Shown: piece by piece, positions 48,166-60,609 of the stretch
Layout of the letters: each line of letters opens with the position of its first letter
Numbering within the stretch: the stretch's first letter is position 1
Origin: Boswellia sacra
Lineage: Eukaryota; Streptophyta; Magnoliopsida; Sapindales; Burseraceae
Assembly (NCBI GenBank): GCA_013180625.2
Contig: SNVD02006916.1
Span: 1 to 64,000, forward strand
Direction: 5' to 3'
DNA: 64,000 bases
Position numbers and translations under genes: made by a program
The notes under the pieces: model-generated
What the model was told of the DNA's origin: nothing
The model's input: the letters and a program-made list of their open reading frames with translations, nothing else
Database searches by the model: none

Positions 48166-49137
48166 ACTCGCCACCTTGAGCGTAAGTCGTTCACAAAGTG
48201 TGCTCGTCGACTGCATCAAAGAAGGCCTAGAGCATGATCCCATAGCCAAAAATCTCTTAAAGTTGAAGGGAAGACTCGACGCTTTCGGCTTGACGAAGGC
48301 CTACTCCTCACAACCGGGAATCGCCTCTTCATGCCAAGATATGGGAAATTGCAGAAAGAAATCATCAAAGAGTGCCATGATTTCAAGTGGGCTGCTCACC
48401 CAGGTATGGCACGAACCCTTGCACTCGTGCAAGATTTCTACTATTGGCCTCAAATGCTGGAAGACGTGGAAGGCTGTGTAAAGACTTGTCTTGTGTGCCA
48501 ACAAGACAAGGTTGAACACCAACATCCCGCGAGCTTCCTAGAACCCATATCCATCGTGGAAAGGCCATGGCAAAGCGTCTCGATGGACTTCATTATGGCC
48601 TTGCCAAAATCCGAGGGATATGGAAGCATAATGGTGGTAGTTGATCGATTTAGCAAGTATGCCACCTTCATTCCCGTCTTCGCAGATTGCACCACGAATG
48701 AAGCCTCTCGAGCATTCCTCAAGCACGTAGTAAAACTTTGGGGAGTTCCATAAAACATTGTGAGTGACCGCGATCCTCGCTTCACGGGATGTATTTAGGG
48801 AGAACTCTTCAAAATGTTGGGGACCAACTTGAGCTTCTCAATAAGCTTTCACCCCCAAACTAATAGGCAAATCGAGCGCATCAATGTCTTACTTGAGCTA
48901 TATTTAAGGCATTATATGAGCATTCACCAACATGATTGGACAAAGTTGCTAGACATTGCCAAATTCTCACATAATTTTCAAAGCAGTGAGGCAACAGGTA
49001 AGAGTCCGTTTGAGATTGTGACGGGACAACAACCTATGACTCCACATGCTATAACCTCAACCTATGGAGGAAAGAGTCCAGCGGCCTACAAGCTCGCAAA
49101 GGAATGGCATGAACAAGCAGGCATCAGCGAGCATGCT
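48166..49137 (+). pseudogene. Chromovirus integrase, broken
   Basis: The zinc-binding start is HPGMARTLALVQDFYYWPQM with CVKTCLVCQQDK, and the core has ERPWQSVSMDFIMALPKSEG and SFHPQTNRQIERIN. Frame change near 48330; stops at 48751 and 48796 (after VKLWGVP and near the catalytic FTG...). The stop at 49135 ends the C-terminal part GISEHA. Confidence 0.88.
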
Positions 49138-49157
49138 TAGAAAATGCCGCCAAGAAA

Positions 49158-49640
49158 ATGAAGAAATGGGTGGACACTAAGAGACGACACCTCGCATTTC
49201 AAGAGGGGGACTTGGTGCTTATCAAGCTACTACCCCAACAATTCAAGTCACTTCGTAAAGTGCACAAGGGGTTGGTACGGAAATACGATGGTCCCTTCCC
49301 TATTGTCAAGCGAGTGGGCAAAGTTTCTTACAAAGTTCGATTGCCACCTAACCTCAAAATCCATCCGGTCTTCCATGTGAGTTTCCTGAAGCCCTACCAT
49401 GAGGACAAGGAAGATCCAACAAGAAGCGAGTCCAAGAGAGCACCCACAACCATCGTCACTGCATTCAACAAGGATGTGGAATGCATCCTTGCAGAACGTG
49501 TGATACGAAGGAGAGGAGTTCCACCATACACCGAATACTTGGTAAAGTGAAAAAACCTTCCAGATAGTGAGTCTAGTTGGGAACGCAGACGCCTTGTGGC
49601 AATTTGGCGAGCACATCTAACGCTACAAGGATGAAAGTGC
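49158..49640 (+). pseudogene. Integrase GPY/F module and chromodomain
   Basis: The integrase tail has DGPFPIVKRVGKVSYKVRLP and HPVFHVSFLKPYHED (the GPY/F module). It is followed by a chromodomain starting VECILAERVIRRRGVPPY TEYLVK with a stop at 49548-49550 exactly where the conserved Trp of the chromodomain is expected, then KNLPDSESSWERRRL. Chromodomains guide integration into heterochromatin. Presence of this module identifies the element as a chromovirus, probably of the Reina/Galadriel kind. Confidence 0.88.
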
Positions 49641-49659
49641 ACCGAGGACGTCATGAAAT

Positions 49660-49673
49660 TAGGTGGAGGAGGA
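49660..49673 (+). other. Polypurine tract of the chromovirus
   Basis: TAGGTGGAGGAGGA directly precedes the 3' LTR start TGTTAAGCCC. Confidence 0.75.
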
Positions 49674-50172
49674 TGTTAAGCCCGCCCAATTTGCTTGTTA
49701 GAGTGGTCCAAATATGCATAAGGCTTGGCCTAGCTTCTAGAAAGCTTGCAAGCCCAAGCCCATCTTCTAGAATAATCTAGCAAGCCAAGTTTCTAGAATA
49801 CTCTCTTGTAAATATCTAGATATTTTAGTAGATGATTCTAGATAGTGAATTAGGACCCTTAGATGCATTAGATCTTAGCCATTCATTTGAGAGATGGTTC
49901 ACTATAAAAACCCCTCCAAGGTTCATTTGTAAATCATCCAAGCATTCAAGCAAAGTTGTAAGTAAGCATTCTTGCATAATACAAAGCCCTCTTACTTAGC
50001 AATAGTTGTCTCCATCTTCCATCTCTTCTCTTCTTCCCTACAATGCTCTTTAGCTCAACAGTTCGAACTTCTCCTTAAGCGAGAAGGCAAACTAGGCTTA
50101 CTTAGCAACTTTCGGGTTCAAGTTGTCCAAGTGCCGTACGAGCATGCTGTGCAAACCTTCAAGCTCGTGACA
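49674..50172 (+). repeat. 3' LTR of the chromovirus
   Basis: A 499-bp LTR from TGTTAAGCCCGCCC to AGCTCGTGACA. It keeps the segment ahead of the TATA motif (CTATAAAAACCC near 49902) that is missing from the 5' LTR. Flanks are TCTGA (left of 37392) and CTAAG (right), so any target duplication has decayed. Confidence 0.92.
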
Positions 50173-52425
50173 CTAAGCTCTCAAGGATTTGCTTTTATAC
50201 TCTGTCGAGAAGGCTTGATACCAATTGAAATATTGTCCATATTTATATGTCCATGATCCTCCCCATATCTAGCTAATGTGGAACTTTGATCACACACCGA
50301 ACAATTTTATAATGGATATACAAAAGGTTCTCTCTAGTCATCTAGAGACTCACAAAAATGCAAGTGCAATAATTCATCAAGAATCATCTATTGGCTTACA
50401 AACAACTCAACATTATCAATAAGAATGGATTCTAACAAAAATGCACAAAAGTCCTAATAAGTGGAATGAGAAAATAAGACAAAAGAGAGGTTAAATTGGA
50501 AAAACCAATTGATAGATATGTACAGCAAGTTCCCAATTTTCAACCTTTTAATTTTGAACAAAATGGAATCACCCATTTGGTCTCTTGAATCAATTTGTTG
50601 AAACACTAGCCCTTTCCTATGTGAAAACTCTTGGCTTGTACCCTTCTCTCCCTTTTGATTTTTCTTTCTCACTTGCACGACAACTGACCTTTTGATTTGG
50701 TAAAATATCTAAGGACATGAGTTTATGCATATATTTTTTTCTTTCCTTTAATTTTTTAATGCAATCAAGTACCAGATCCCATGCCTTCACCAATTGGGCT
50801 ACCCTTTAGGGGCATTTGTTTACTTTAATATTAATAACTAAAATTTTTACCAAGCTAGTTAGTTATGAAAAACTATTAGTTATCTACCTATTATGTCATG
50901 TAATGACAAAAATTGATATGGAAAAATTCTTTCATTTGCTTGCTACAAAAACCATGTCATTTACACCTTCCTTGTCATTCATTAGTAACCACCAAATTTT
51001 AAAATACGTACCGTCTAACTCTTATAGAGAGAAAACACTAACAATGATCAAATTTCAACCATTGTTCTAATGATGGGTTCAAATATATATGAAAAACATT
51101 TCTTCTACACTAGTGGACGTGAAGTGTGCTCCTTCAAGCTGTTTAGCTTATCATGGATCTTCTGGTAAAGTCGGGCATTCTTAATTTTCTATTGAAGACT
51201 ATTGTATGAATCCTCAATGGGGGGGAGGGGGCGCATTTTTTTAGACAACAACAGGAAGTACAAAAGCCTAGAAAAGGAAAATGATATAGCCATATGAACG
51301 TGGGAGAAGGATGGAGATACACTGAGACACATGAAAGAGATCCTCATATTATAAGAGCAACATTAATGAGTTGAGCGTAGCTAGTGTTAATGAGAGTTGC
51401 TTGCTTGAAGATTCTTCTTCTCTACAAATGTTGAGTAGAAAATGATTGTTGTTTACAGAAACATCCACATGTTTGTTGGGTGTGTTTGGAATGGGGATTT
51501 GCTTGAACCTTGAACACTCACTTCCAAAATGGCAACTAGAAACTGAATGAGAATTGCAAAAGTATTCAGGTGTGTCATTGGGATCGAAATGAAAATTGTG
51601 CATACTGCAAAAATATAGTCAAATAATCATTAAGAGCAAACAAAAGATTTCCAAATTCTGTGCTTTTTGTTCCAAAAAGATACCCATAAAAAAAGTTAAA
51701 AATAAACGATTATTTTTAAATAATGCAAACTACTTTTAAGTAGGATGTAGACCCTACGTGTTGACTATCAAGTGATTGTAATTATTATTATTATTATTAT
51801 TATAATAATAATAATATTGGTTAAATTTTAAAATTTCATTCTTTATGGAAGGGGTTAAAAAAGTTTAGTTATCCTTTATCAAGTTTGTCAGTTTACCAGG
51901 TGTAGATTTATACTATATAGTATAAAAAAATATCATCCATATATCAATGACTAGGTAATCACAATAGAATTGACATTAATATATAATGAACCCCTAAAAA
52001 TGTTATAAAATAAAAAAATATATATTAACTACAATATAACATTTTAAAACTAAAATATCTTGGAAAATGTAGCTTAATTTATGATAAAAAATTAAAGCTT
52101 ACCATAGAGCAATACTTTTGCTAGTTAAATTAACTAGCAATTTCTGGGAATGTGATAATGGAGAAAGAGTTATCTTATTTCATAAAGAGCAGATGGGAAG
52201 CAAGAAAAGGGGAAAATAAAGAGGCAGGAACCCTCTTTGATTTATAGATAGCCACTCAATACGTAACTAACACGTTACTTGCATATCCAGTCCAGATTCC
52301 TCTTCTTCTACAAGTCTGCTATTAAATTATAAAGAAATCAATTATCATCTAAGTAGCTTTCAATAATTGAAAAAAATGGAAGATATAGCAAAGTTAAAGA
52401 AAGTTTATTTTTTGCTAACCAATGA
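50173..52425. repeat. Segmental duplication, copy B, right part
   Basis: Matches 18830-21090 (shared ATATGTCCATGAT and TATCTAGCTAATGTG). It holds the pseudogene copy of the four-helix protein and an ~85-base stretch (52173-52260) absent from copy A. Confidence 0.9.
51070..51573 (-). pseudogene. Pseudogene copy of the four-helix membrane protein
   Basis: This is the duplicate of the gene at 19743-20264. Identity is clear at LNTFAILIQFLV, but a stop falls in the second helix (near 51455), a one-base insertion shifts the frame after the second helix, and the run at 51221-51238 (a poly-G/A tract) is expanded. The leader intron signals remain. It cannot make the full protein. Confidence 0.85.
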
Positions 52426-52726
52426 AAAATGGCTTTGGATTCAGTTCAAGAGGCAAATTTGTTAAAAAAGTACATAAACGAAGAAAGGATCATAGCTTCA
52501 TCGCTAATAAGATGAATACTGCCATATATATTTAGGGGAATAAAGGAAGAAAACATTACCGCAAATCCAAACCCTATAATAGCTGCTCTTATGTTAACTG
52601 AAACTAGAAATAGGGTAGCAAGTTTTATCTCGTGTCGTTTTTCATACTTTTCAATTTTAGGTATTTTTTAATTTAAAAATAAAAGATAATTGTGACTTGA
52701 AAAGAAGTTTTGTGGGGTTCAAATAA
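52426..52726. other. AT-rich spacer
   Basis: No coding frame or repeat recognised between the duplication and the Ale copia. Confidence 0.4.
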
Positions 52727-52731
52727 CACTA

Positions 52732-52896
52732 TGTGAAGAATATTCAATACAGAGGGAGTTAAAAAGAAGACAAAAGGAGGCTAGGGTTTCATAATATTCA
52801 ATAATGATAAAAGTGTGCCTACAATGGACTTATACAAGAGGAATACAAAAATACTAATATACTCTTACTGGAAAATAATAAAATATTACGCTAACA
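52732..52896 (-). repeat. 3' LTR of Ale copia, copy C
   Basis: 165-bp LTR with TGTGAAG...GCTAACA ends on the plus strand. Confidence 0.92.
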
Positions 52897-55800
52897 CCCG
52901 CCCTCAAACTTACGATGTAGTAGTAAGCATTGAGAGTTTGCCAACAAGAAATTAAAAAAGAGGAAGCATTTGCTACTTTGCAAACAGGTTAGCGAGTTAC
53001 ATAGAAGAAGAAACAAAATGGCAACGTAACAGTCCGATGCTAAAGATGATGACGAGTAAGATGATAATCAACCTCAATATGCTTGGTTTGCTCATGAAAA
53101 ACTGAGTTATGAGTAATCTGAATAGCACTTTTGTTATCGCAATACATAAGAGTAGGATAAGAAAGAGAAACTCCCAGGTCAGCGAGTAACCAACGTAACC
53201 AAACAATCACAGTGGTAGTTGATGCCATAGCACAATACTCAACTTCTGTGAAAGATCTTGAAACAACAAGCCGCTTCTTGCTCTTCCAAGAAATAAGATA
53301 ATCGCCCAAAAATATACAAAAACCAGTTGTGGACTTATGGTCTATAAAATCAGCCGCCCAATTAGCATCAGAATACGAACGTAGCTCTAAAGATGAGGTA
53401 GATGAAAGTAAAAGACTCTAAAATAGAGTTCCACAAAGATATCGTAAAATACAAAAGAGAGCAGGCCAATGAATAGTATTAGGAGCAGTAACAAACTGAC
53501 TAACAAAATGAATAGCATATGCAATGTCTGGGTAGGTAATAGTGAGATATATCAAGCTACCAACAATATTACGATATAAAGTGGGATCAAATAAGGGAGT
53601 ACAATCTGAAGAAACATATCGAACATTGAGCTCAATAGGAATTTCAATAATCCAAGTATCAGTAAGATGAGCATGCTCAAGAATGTCAGTTGTGTAATTA
53701 GACTATGAAAGAAGAAAACCTTTCGAAGAGAAAGCTACTTCAATACCCAAAAATTAGCAAAGAGAACCCAAATCTTTCATTTCAAATTGAAAAGCTAGCT
53801 TTGACTTAAACATGGAAATCCCATCAACATCATCGCCTATAATGATCATATCATCAACATACAAAGAAAGTAGAATACAACCTGCATCGGTACACCTGAG
53901 AAAGAGAGATGAATCATGATTACTAGGTCCAAAACCAAGAAAAGAAATCATAGTAGAGAACTTCTCAAATAAGCCTGAGGTGCTTGTTTGGGAACATATA
54001 AAGCTTCTTTTGTAAACTTCTCCAGGTTTATGTGAAACACCAAGTCGGCGGGTCATTTAGACTTCTTCTTGAAGATAACCATTCAAGAAGACATTTTTAA
54101 CATCCATCTGAGTGATATGCTACTGATGAATTGATGCAACTGCAACAAGATTATGAACAGTAGTCATTTTTTGCAGCAAGAACAAAGGTCTCCTTATAAT
54201 CCAAGCCATATTGTTGAGAAAATCCCTTAGCAACTAATCGAGCTTTGCACTGCTTAATTGAACCATCAGATTTTGTTTTCATCATACAGACTCAACGAGA
54301 ACCAATTCTACTTTTATCAAGTGGTAAAGGTACAAGATCCCAAGTATCAGTCTTATATAAAGCAGAAAGTTTCGCGACCATAACCTGCCGCCAAACAGGA
54401 TCAAGAACTGCCTATGTATAGGATAAAGGCTAAGAATGACTTTGAATAGAAGCTAAAAAAGATGTAAATGAACTTGAATAACAAGAATAAACAAAATCTA
54501 GTAATTTAGTAGACTTGCGAGTACGCTGAGGATAACGAGGAAAAGCAGAGGATTCACATTTTTAAGGGGTGCTTGAGTACCCATAAGAAGAGAGGACGTG
54601 TCAGAATCATTAAAAGTTAAAGGACTAGTATCTACAACTTTTGGAACTAAAGAGGAGAAACTATCGTCATCAGTAGCAAAAAGATCAATGTGAATGATAT
54701 CAAACTTGTTTAGGTTATGAGAACTAGCAGGAGTAGAAAAGAAAGGTATATGCTCAAGAAAGAAAACATGATGATATACATATAATTTCTTGGCAACCGG
54801 ATCAAAGCAACGATATCCTTTTTTAACTTTACCATATCCTAAAAAAACATAAATAGCAGAACATAAGGATAACTTGCTGCGCTCAACTCGAGGTCAAAGG
54901 ACAAAACAAGTACAAAAAAAATCTTTTAAGGAAGAATAGTCAGGAGCATGTTCGTATAACTTTTCAAAGAGTGAAAGACTTGAAGTGTAAGAGGATGGAA
55001 TCTTATTAATTAAGTGGACAACAGTAAAAGCTACTTCCTCCAAAATTTACTAGCAACAGAGGGTGACAATAACAAAGAACAAGCAGTCTCAACCATATGC
55101 CTATATTTCCTCTCGGCAACTCCATTTTGTTTTGGTGTATCAGTACTAGAAGTTTGGTGAATATTTCCATCTAAAGGAAGCAGTTCTAAAAATCTATTAT
55201 AAGTATATTCATCACCCAAATCTTATCTAAAACACCTAATGACAGCAGAATGTTGGGTTTTGACAAGAGCCTGAAAGGCAAGACAAATATTCAAAAAATT
55301 AGAATGGTGTTTAAGATAAACCCAACAATAATGCGTATAATCATCAGTAAAGGAAACATAATATCGAGACCCTCCCTTTGTAGCAATAGGAGAAGGTCCC
55401 CAAATATCATAATGAATTAAATGAAATGGTGCACAAGAAAAAGAAACACTTCTACTAAAGGGTAAGGTAGAAAATTTTGCCATTTTACAACAACTACAAT
55501 TAAAATTATCATAAGTTTGCAAATTTCCTGAAGCTCCTATAGAGGCTAAGTATCTTAAGCCAGATGCTGAATCATGACCTAAACAAGAATGTCATAAATA
55601 AAAATTAGAAGAAGAAGAACTCAAACGAAAAGACAACAAGTCAACGCTAGAAGTGGCAACAACTGGTACTTTTAGCTCATCCAAAATATATAATCCTCCC
55701 TACCTATAGCCTATCCCATTCAGCTTCTGGGATTGTGGATCCTATATATGACAAGAAGTAGAAGAAAAAGAGATTAAGTAGCCAGAGTCACATAATTAAC

Positions 55801-57058
55801 GAATAGAAACAAGATTCAATTTAAGATTAGGAATATGATAAACACTAGAAAGTGCTACATAAGAGGTAACAACAGAACCAACTCTTGCTAATGACATAGG
55901 GTTGCCATTAGCAGTCATGATAGATACAAATGATGTAGGACATATAGATGTAAACTATGACAAATCAGGTGACATATGATGAGAGGCTGCAGAGTCTAAG
56001 ACCTATATAAAAGAAGGCATACCTGAGGAACTAGAAGATGGCAAACCTATGGAAGATGAGGCAAAGATGGCTTGTGGCTGTGTTGAAAGAAATTTCTAAA
56101 ATTGATTAGTAAGTTCTGTGATGGTGGGATTATTAGATGGTGCAGCTTCAAATCTAAATGAATCTGGTGGTGGTACAACTGCTGTAGTATTAGGCTGTGG
56201 AGACCTAGAAACTGATTGTCTCTGATTTCCTAATTTCAACTAAGCAGGTTGTTGTTGCACTCTATTCACCAATTTGGGACATTGAACCTTCCTATGGCTC
56301 TGTTTACAAAAGCTACATCCATCCACTTTAGCCCTTGAATGAGGCTTTTGTTAAAAGTTGGAAGGTGGTCTAGGAGGTATTGCTAACACAGATGGAGTTG
56401 GTGGTGGAAGAATCCCTTTTCCTACCAAAGACTTAAGATAAATCTCCTCAGCTAACAAATTCACTAACCACTAAATCAACAGAGGGAAGTGGGTTGTGAT
56501 GCAGAATTGACCCATGAAGTCCTTAAAAATCATCATGAAGGGCCATCAAAGAGTGAACCAAATGTTGTTTCCTTTTGCAAGCAATATATGGTATAAATGG
56601 TCGTAGCTCCACAGATTCCTTAAGAGCCAAATGGTCCCCCAGATCAAACATTGCAGTATAAAATTCTTGAATACTCATACTTTTTTGTTCAAGTGCTCGA
56701 ACATCATATTCTAACTGATACTTTTATGCAAAGTTAGACTGTGTGAACAGCCTTTCCAAATGTTCCCAAACCTCCTTGACTATTTCACACTTTGCCAACT
56801 ATGTACCTATCGAATGCTCGATAGAGTTGTTGACCCAAGTGATAATTTTTGAATTGTTTGCTTCCCAAAATCTCATTGCTCTACATAATTTTCTGAATTT
56901 TTATCCTTAGGTTCACACAAAGTGCCATTAATATAACCCCACATCATTTTGCCCTTGAGAAAATTTTTCATTATGTAACTCCAATATGAATAATTTTTTC
57001 CATTCAATCTTACACTTACACTAATAGATTGAAGCGAATCATCTTTTTCACTAGCCAT
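52897..57058 (-). pseudogene. Ale-type copia polyprotein, copy C, degraded
   Basis: Right to left: gag starts at the ATG at 57056-57058 (MASEKDDSLQSISVSVRLNG, then NYSYWSYIMKNFLKGK). Integrase is at 55223-55522 (FTDDYTHYCWVYLKHHSNFL) and 55031-55219 (PKQNGVAERKYRHMVETACS). RT is at 53754-54056 with [11 protein letters not shown]. RNase H is at 53040-53309 (SFTEVEYCAMAS; MYCDNKSAIQITHNSVFHEQ; TKHIEVDYHL). Many stops, including several in gag. Members of this group (Ale/Retrofit, RE1-like) have short LTRs as seen here. Confidence 0.88.
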
Positions 57059-57232
57059 GACAAATAAAAAGAATAAAAAGCAACCACCAAACAAAAGAAA
57101 GATGCAACCTAGAATCAAAATAGAGGGAAGGTCCGATACTAGAACCAAATGGAAGTAGACAATGTAATTGAGATGCTTATCGATATTACACCAACAAATG
57201 ATGGTTTACTGCTTTGATAACATGTGAAGAAT

Positions 57233-57389
57233 TTTTAATACAAACAGAGAGTTAAAGAGAAGACAAAAGGCGGCTAGGGTTTCATATTATTCAATAATGA
57301 TAAAAGTCTGCTTACAAGGGACTTGTATAAGAGCAATGCAAAAATAATGATAGACCCTTACTAGAAAATAATAAAATATTACACTAACA
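57233..57389 (-). repeat. 5' LTR of Ale copia, copy C
   Basis: 157-bp LTR, same ends as the left one. On the minus strand it is followed by TGTTATCAAAGCA, a tRNA-Met-type primer site. Confidence 0.92.
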
Positions 57390-58048
57390 CACTACTCTAA
57401 AGAATAAAGAATACTACAATTTGATATGATATGATAATTAGGCTTGTGGACTGCAGCCCTAACGCCATTGTCATCATTCAAATTTCCTTGGACTCATCAA
57501 AGTTAGGCTCGGCTAAATCTTCCATCGGGCTTGGATTTATGGGAAATCAGACCCAAATAGGTAGAGAGTTGATTTGAACAATGAGTTTTATTTCACAAAG
57601 CTAATAAAAAAAGGTAGCAGGTAAGGACCTTAATAAGATCCGAATGGGTCCCAAGTTCTCAACAATTATAAAGAAAGCTAAATCTGTAACTAGTATGCAT
57701 TCAATTAATATATATAAAATCATATTGCTGGTCATTTTCAAAATATTTTTCATCCATTATAGTTCTTTGTTGATCCCTGCAAAATACCCCCACAAAAATT
57801 ATAATTATAGTTCCTTATGGGTTGGAATTTGGATCTCGTGTCTAAGGAAGACATTTGAATTTGTATATGAGTAATTCTATTTAGCACCCATTTTTCATAT
57901 CATTGGCCCCCACCCCTTATTTAATGGTAAATTTAATTAAATTATCATTTACTTTATAATTAAATTATTATTTAATCTTAATGCCATTTGATTTTTTTTC
58001 AATCTTTGTATAATGGTTGCATTTTCTTAAATTTAAACAATACTATAA
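57390..58048. repeat. Duplicated block X, copy 2
   Basis: Matches 34758-35563. No gene seen. Confidence 0.8.
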
Positions 58049-58094
58049 ATGATACATTAAAAAAAAGGAAAATATATATATATATAAATCCGTC

Positions 58095-58633
58095 CTTGTT
58101 GAAAGCCCATTAAAGGAGACATCTATATATAAGAAAAAAATCCTCCTCGTCGAAAAGGTCTAAGATAGAATTAGTACAATTTATCAATGATAATAACATT
58201 TTATTCATAAGTTATTTCTATTTTTCTACCTATATGATTAGGAGTTTGGACACTTAATCTAGTTCTACACAGGGGATATTACAAGTTAAAAGTTGGTGTC
58301 AAAGATAGTTTTAAGGTTTTATAAACTTTTAATTTTTGTTAGTCAAGGGAACCAAGGTGAAATACTTGACACCGAAATCATTGGTACTAAGAGTATTTTA
58401 AGTTTTTTTATTGTGCTAGTTTATTATTATTATTTGTTAGCGTGAAAATAAAACCAGATTGTTAAAGTCTAAGAAAATTTAAATTTTGAGGATAAATTTT
58501 TTTTATTAATCGGTTAAAAAAATTTTATATGTTGGATAATAACATGGAAGTATTTTTAAAAAACTGAAATAAATAATATATTAGATAAGTTTCACAACAA
58601 AAAGAGACAATAACTCATAAGTCCGCTCGCTTA
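58095..58633. repeat. Duplicated block Z, copy 2 (SINE-free)
   Basis: Matches 12910-13655 but has the empty SINE site at 58188-58202. It ends at GTCCGCTCGCTTA, where the caulimovirid fragment begins. No gene seen. Confidence 0.85.
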
Positions 58634-58639
58634 CATATT

Positions 58640-59059
58640 AAACCAAATAAAGAAAGGAATATTAATTTTTAATTTTTTCATTTCATTATACCATTGTTCT
58701 CTAATTTCTTCAATTTTTTGTTTAGTAAATGTACTAAAATACCATTTTCTTTTAAAATTACCTTCTTCTTGTAAAAAATCATTTCTTAAACATTCTTTAT
58801 TTATTTCAAAATCTTCCTTTTGAATAGTATTAATAGTTTGAAAGTCTGATTATGTAGGTGACATTGGCGGTGATTGGTTAACTGGTTTTGCTATCGGTGT
58901 TGTATAATTTACTGAATAAGCAGGATTATTATTTATTTCGCTTGCTTGTGTACTTCTATAATTAAAACTACTAGATTTTGGTAATGAAAACGAACTCCTA
59001 GCAGATTTAATATCATAATAACTTGATGAAGTTCCTCCTATTCTTAAAGAATTCAATCT
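58640..59059 (-). pseudogene. Caulimovirid polyprotein segment after the movement protein
   Basis: Minus-strand remnant with a Ser/Pro-rich linker (NQSPPMSPT at 58850-58877) followed by a Glu/Lys-rich stretch. This layout, low-complexity linker then charged segment, follows the movement domain in plant pararetrovirus polyproteins. It is cut at 58640. No capsid zinc finger, protease or RT is present. Confidence 0.5.
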
Positions 59060-59159
59060 TAATAATATTTTTCCTTCTGGATTTTGAGTAATTTGTTTTA
59101 TTTCTTTTTGTGCTATATTTCTGGGTGGTAATGGTATCTATCATCCATATTTTTGGTAT

Positions 59160-59810
59160 AGTAATTTCATTTCATTTAAGTAATTTTGGAGTATAAGTTG
59201 ATGTTGAAGTATTTTCCTCTGTTTCTACTGTTAATATTGTAGTTTCTCCTCTAGTGTCTTGCAATCTACATCTTGGATTAAATTCTGAACTAGTTTGTTT
59301 AAAATATATTCTATAGAGTAATAAATACCCATGCCTGTTTTGTGTAAAGATTGATTCTGGCAAATGAATATTTAAAACTAATGTATCTAATATTGTTGGG
59401 TCATGAAGACTAACTTTAAAATTTGGGGCACAATTAAAATAAATAGAACCATTACGAAGCTTTGACTGAACTACTCCTAATAAGAAATCTTGAAATTTTC
59501 ATAATGTTTTATCTCTTAATAGTATTAATACTCGAGAAGCTATTCCTATTTTTGATAATGGTTTGATAGCTATTTGTATTAGTCCAAAATGTATATAATT
59601 AAATCCTTTTTGTTTGTAATTTTCTATAGCTAATTGACTAAGTAATCTTATTTCTTCAAATTCATTTTGTAAAGTTAAAGTTTCTTCATATTCTTTTATT
59701 GAATAAGCAGTTTTAAAGTCAAATGTTCCTGTTTCATATATACTATTTGGTGAAATGCTGGGTAATGTATTTTTATTTAAACTTTTTTTAGTATTAGTAA
59801 TTTTTGTCAT
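59160..59810 (-). pseudogene. Endogenous pararetrovirus movement protein, broken
   Basis: The N-terminal part runs from the ATG at 59808-59810 to a stop at 59499 and includes FNYIHFGLIQIAIKPLSK, typical of the caulimovirid movement protein. The family moves virus between cells through plasmodesmata. The C-terminal part lies at 59172-59363 (LLYRIYFKQTSSEFNPRC). The two parts are separated by a stop. The sequence is an old, disabled copy in the host genome. Confidence 0.75.
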
Positions 59811-60122
59811 TATTTCTCTTGAACTAATTACTTTGGACTTTTTTTTTATATTTAGAATTTAGATATTTTCTAACTGTAGATGCCATTTTCAAATTATTAA
59901 TAACTTCAAATTTTAGTATATGACCTTCTCAAGACAGGATGGCTACAAGAACACTTAGGTTTACCAACGGCTTTACGCTTTTCATTCCTAGCTATTGGGA
60001 ACACCTGGCTTGCCAACGTATACATAGCTTTCACTGCTACCCTTCCCTATCCTTAGAATTTTATTTACTAAAATTCTCTATTACTAATAATTCTTAAATA
60101 GTATCTATTTGTCAAAGTTTCT

Positions 60123-60341
60123 CTAAATTCTGCCTCTTTCACAAAGAGTCCAATACCAGATTTCTAAATCATAAATAAGATCAAGAAGATATTCTATTTC
60201 TATTATTAAATCTAATTTATCTTCTTCTAATAATCTATATCAATTATTTTTAAGAAAATTCTTTATATCCCTATATTCAATTTTATGTCTTCTAATATGA
60301 TCTCTTAGTTCACTTTTCTCAGTTGGTCTTCTATCTACCAT
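60123..60341 (-). pseudogene. Small first reading frame of the caulimovirid, broken
   Basis: Starts at the ATG at 60339-60341 just after the primer site and ends at the TAG at 60123-60125, with one in-frame TGA. It begins with a charged helix (RRPTEKSELRDHIRRHKIEY) and has an acidic stretch rich in Ile, Leu and Glu. The position is that of the small leader-proximal frame in such viruses. Function not recognised. Confidence 0.5.
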
Positions 60342-60351
60342 ATTTCTAAGC

Positions 60352-60365
60352 TATGGCTCTGATAC
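60352..60365 (-). other. Caulimovirid primer binding site
   Basis: On the minus strand TAGTATCAGAGCCA, one base off the tRNA-Met site TGGTATCAGAGC used by plant pararetroviruses. It lies about ten bases ahead of the first reading frame and about 240 bases after the TATA motif. Confidence 0.7.
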
Positions 60366-60596
60366 TAGTTTGAAAACAGGACCGATAAAAGCATATTAAA
60401 AAACAGGATTGATAAAAACAAGGAATTTGAAAGCAAGAAATTTATTACAGTATTGAAAGTAATGAGTAATACAAATCAGAAAAGAGGAGATGAATAAAAC
60501 TTACTTTTTATTAAAACTTTTGTTGAAGATTACAAGAGAACTTTGTAAGGCAAGGACTCACTCTATTAGCTGATACCCTTTCATTGATTACAAAGC

Positions 60597-60609
60597 ACTT
60601 TATATAGAC
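60597..60609 (-). promoter_or_regulatory. TATA motif of the caulimovirid leader
   Basis: AGTCTATATAAAG on the minus strand, followed by a ~240-base leader that contains AATAAA-type motifs, then the primer site. This is the arrangement of a pregenomic RNA promoter. Confidence 0.5.

Larger units (their letters stand above)
52732..57389 (-). mobile_element. Complete Ale-type copia element, copy C
   Basis: A 4658-bp element with short LTRs at both ends and a perfect 5-bp target duplication CACTA (52727-52731 and 57390-57394). Primer site ATCAAAGCA next to the right LTR and polypurine tract TTTGAGGGCGGG next to the left LTR give the minus-strand orientation. Coding capacity is degraded. Confidence 0.95.

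Noticed and set aside
37387..50177. Perfect 5-bp target duplication for the chromovirus
   Set aside because: The flanks are TCTGA and CTAAG, which do not match; the insertion is inferred from the duplicate's continuous sequence.
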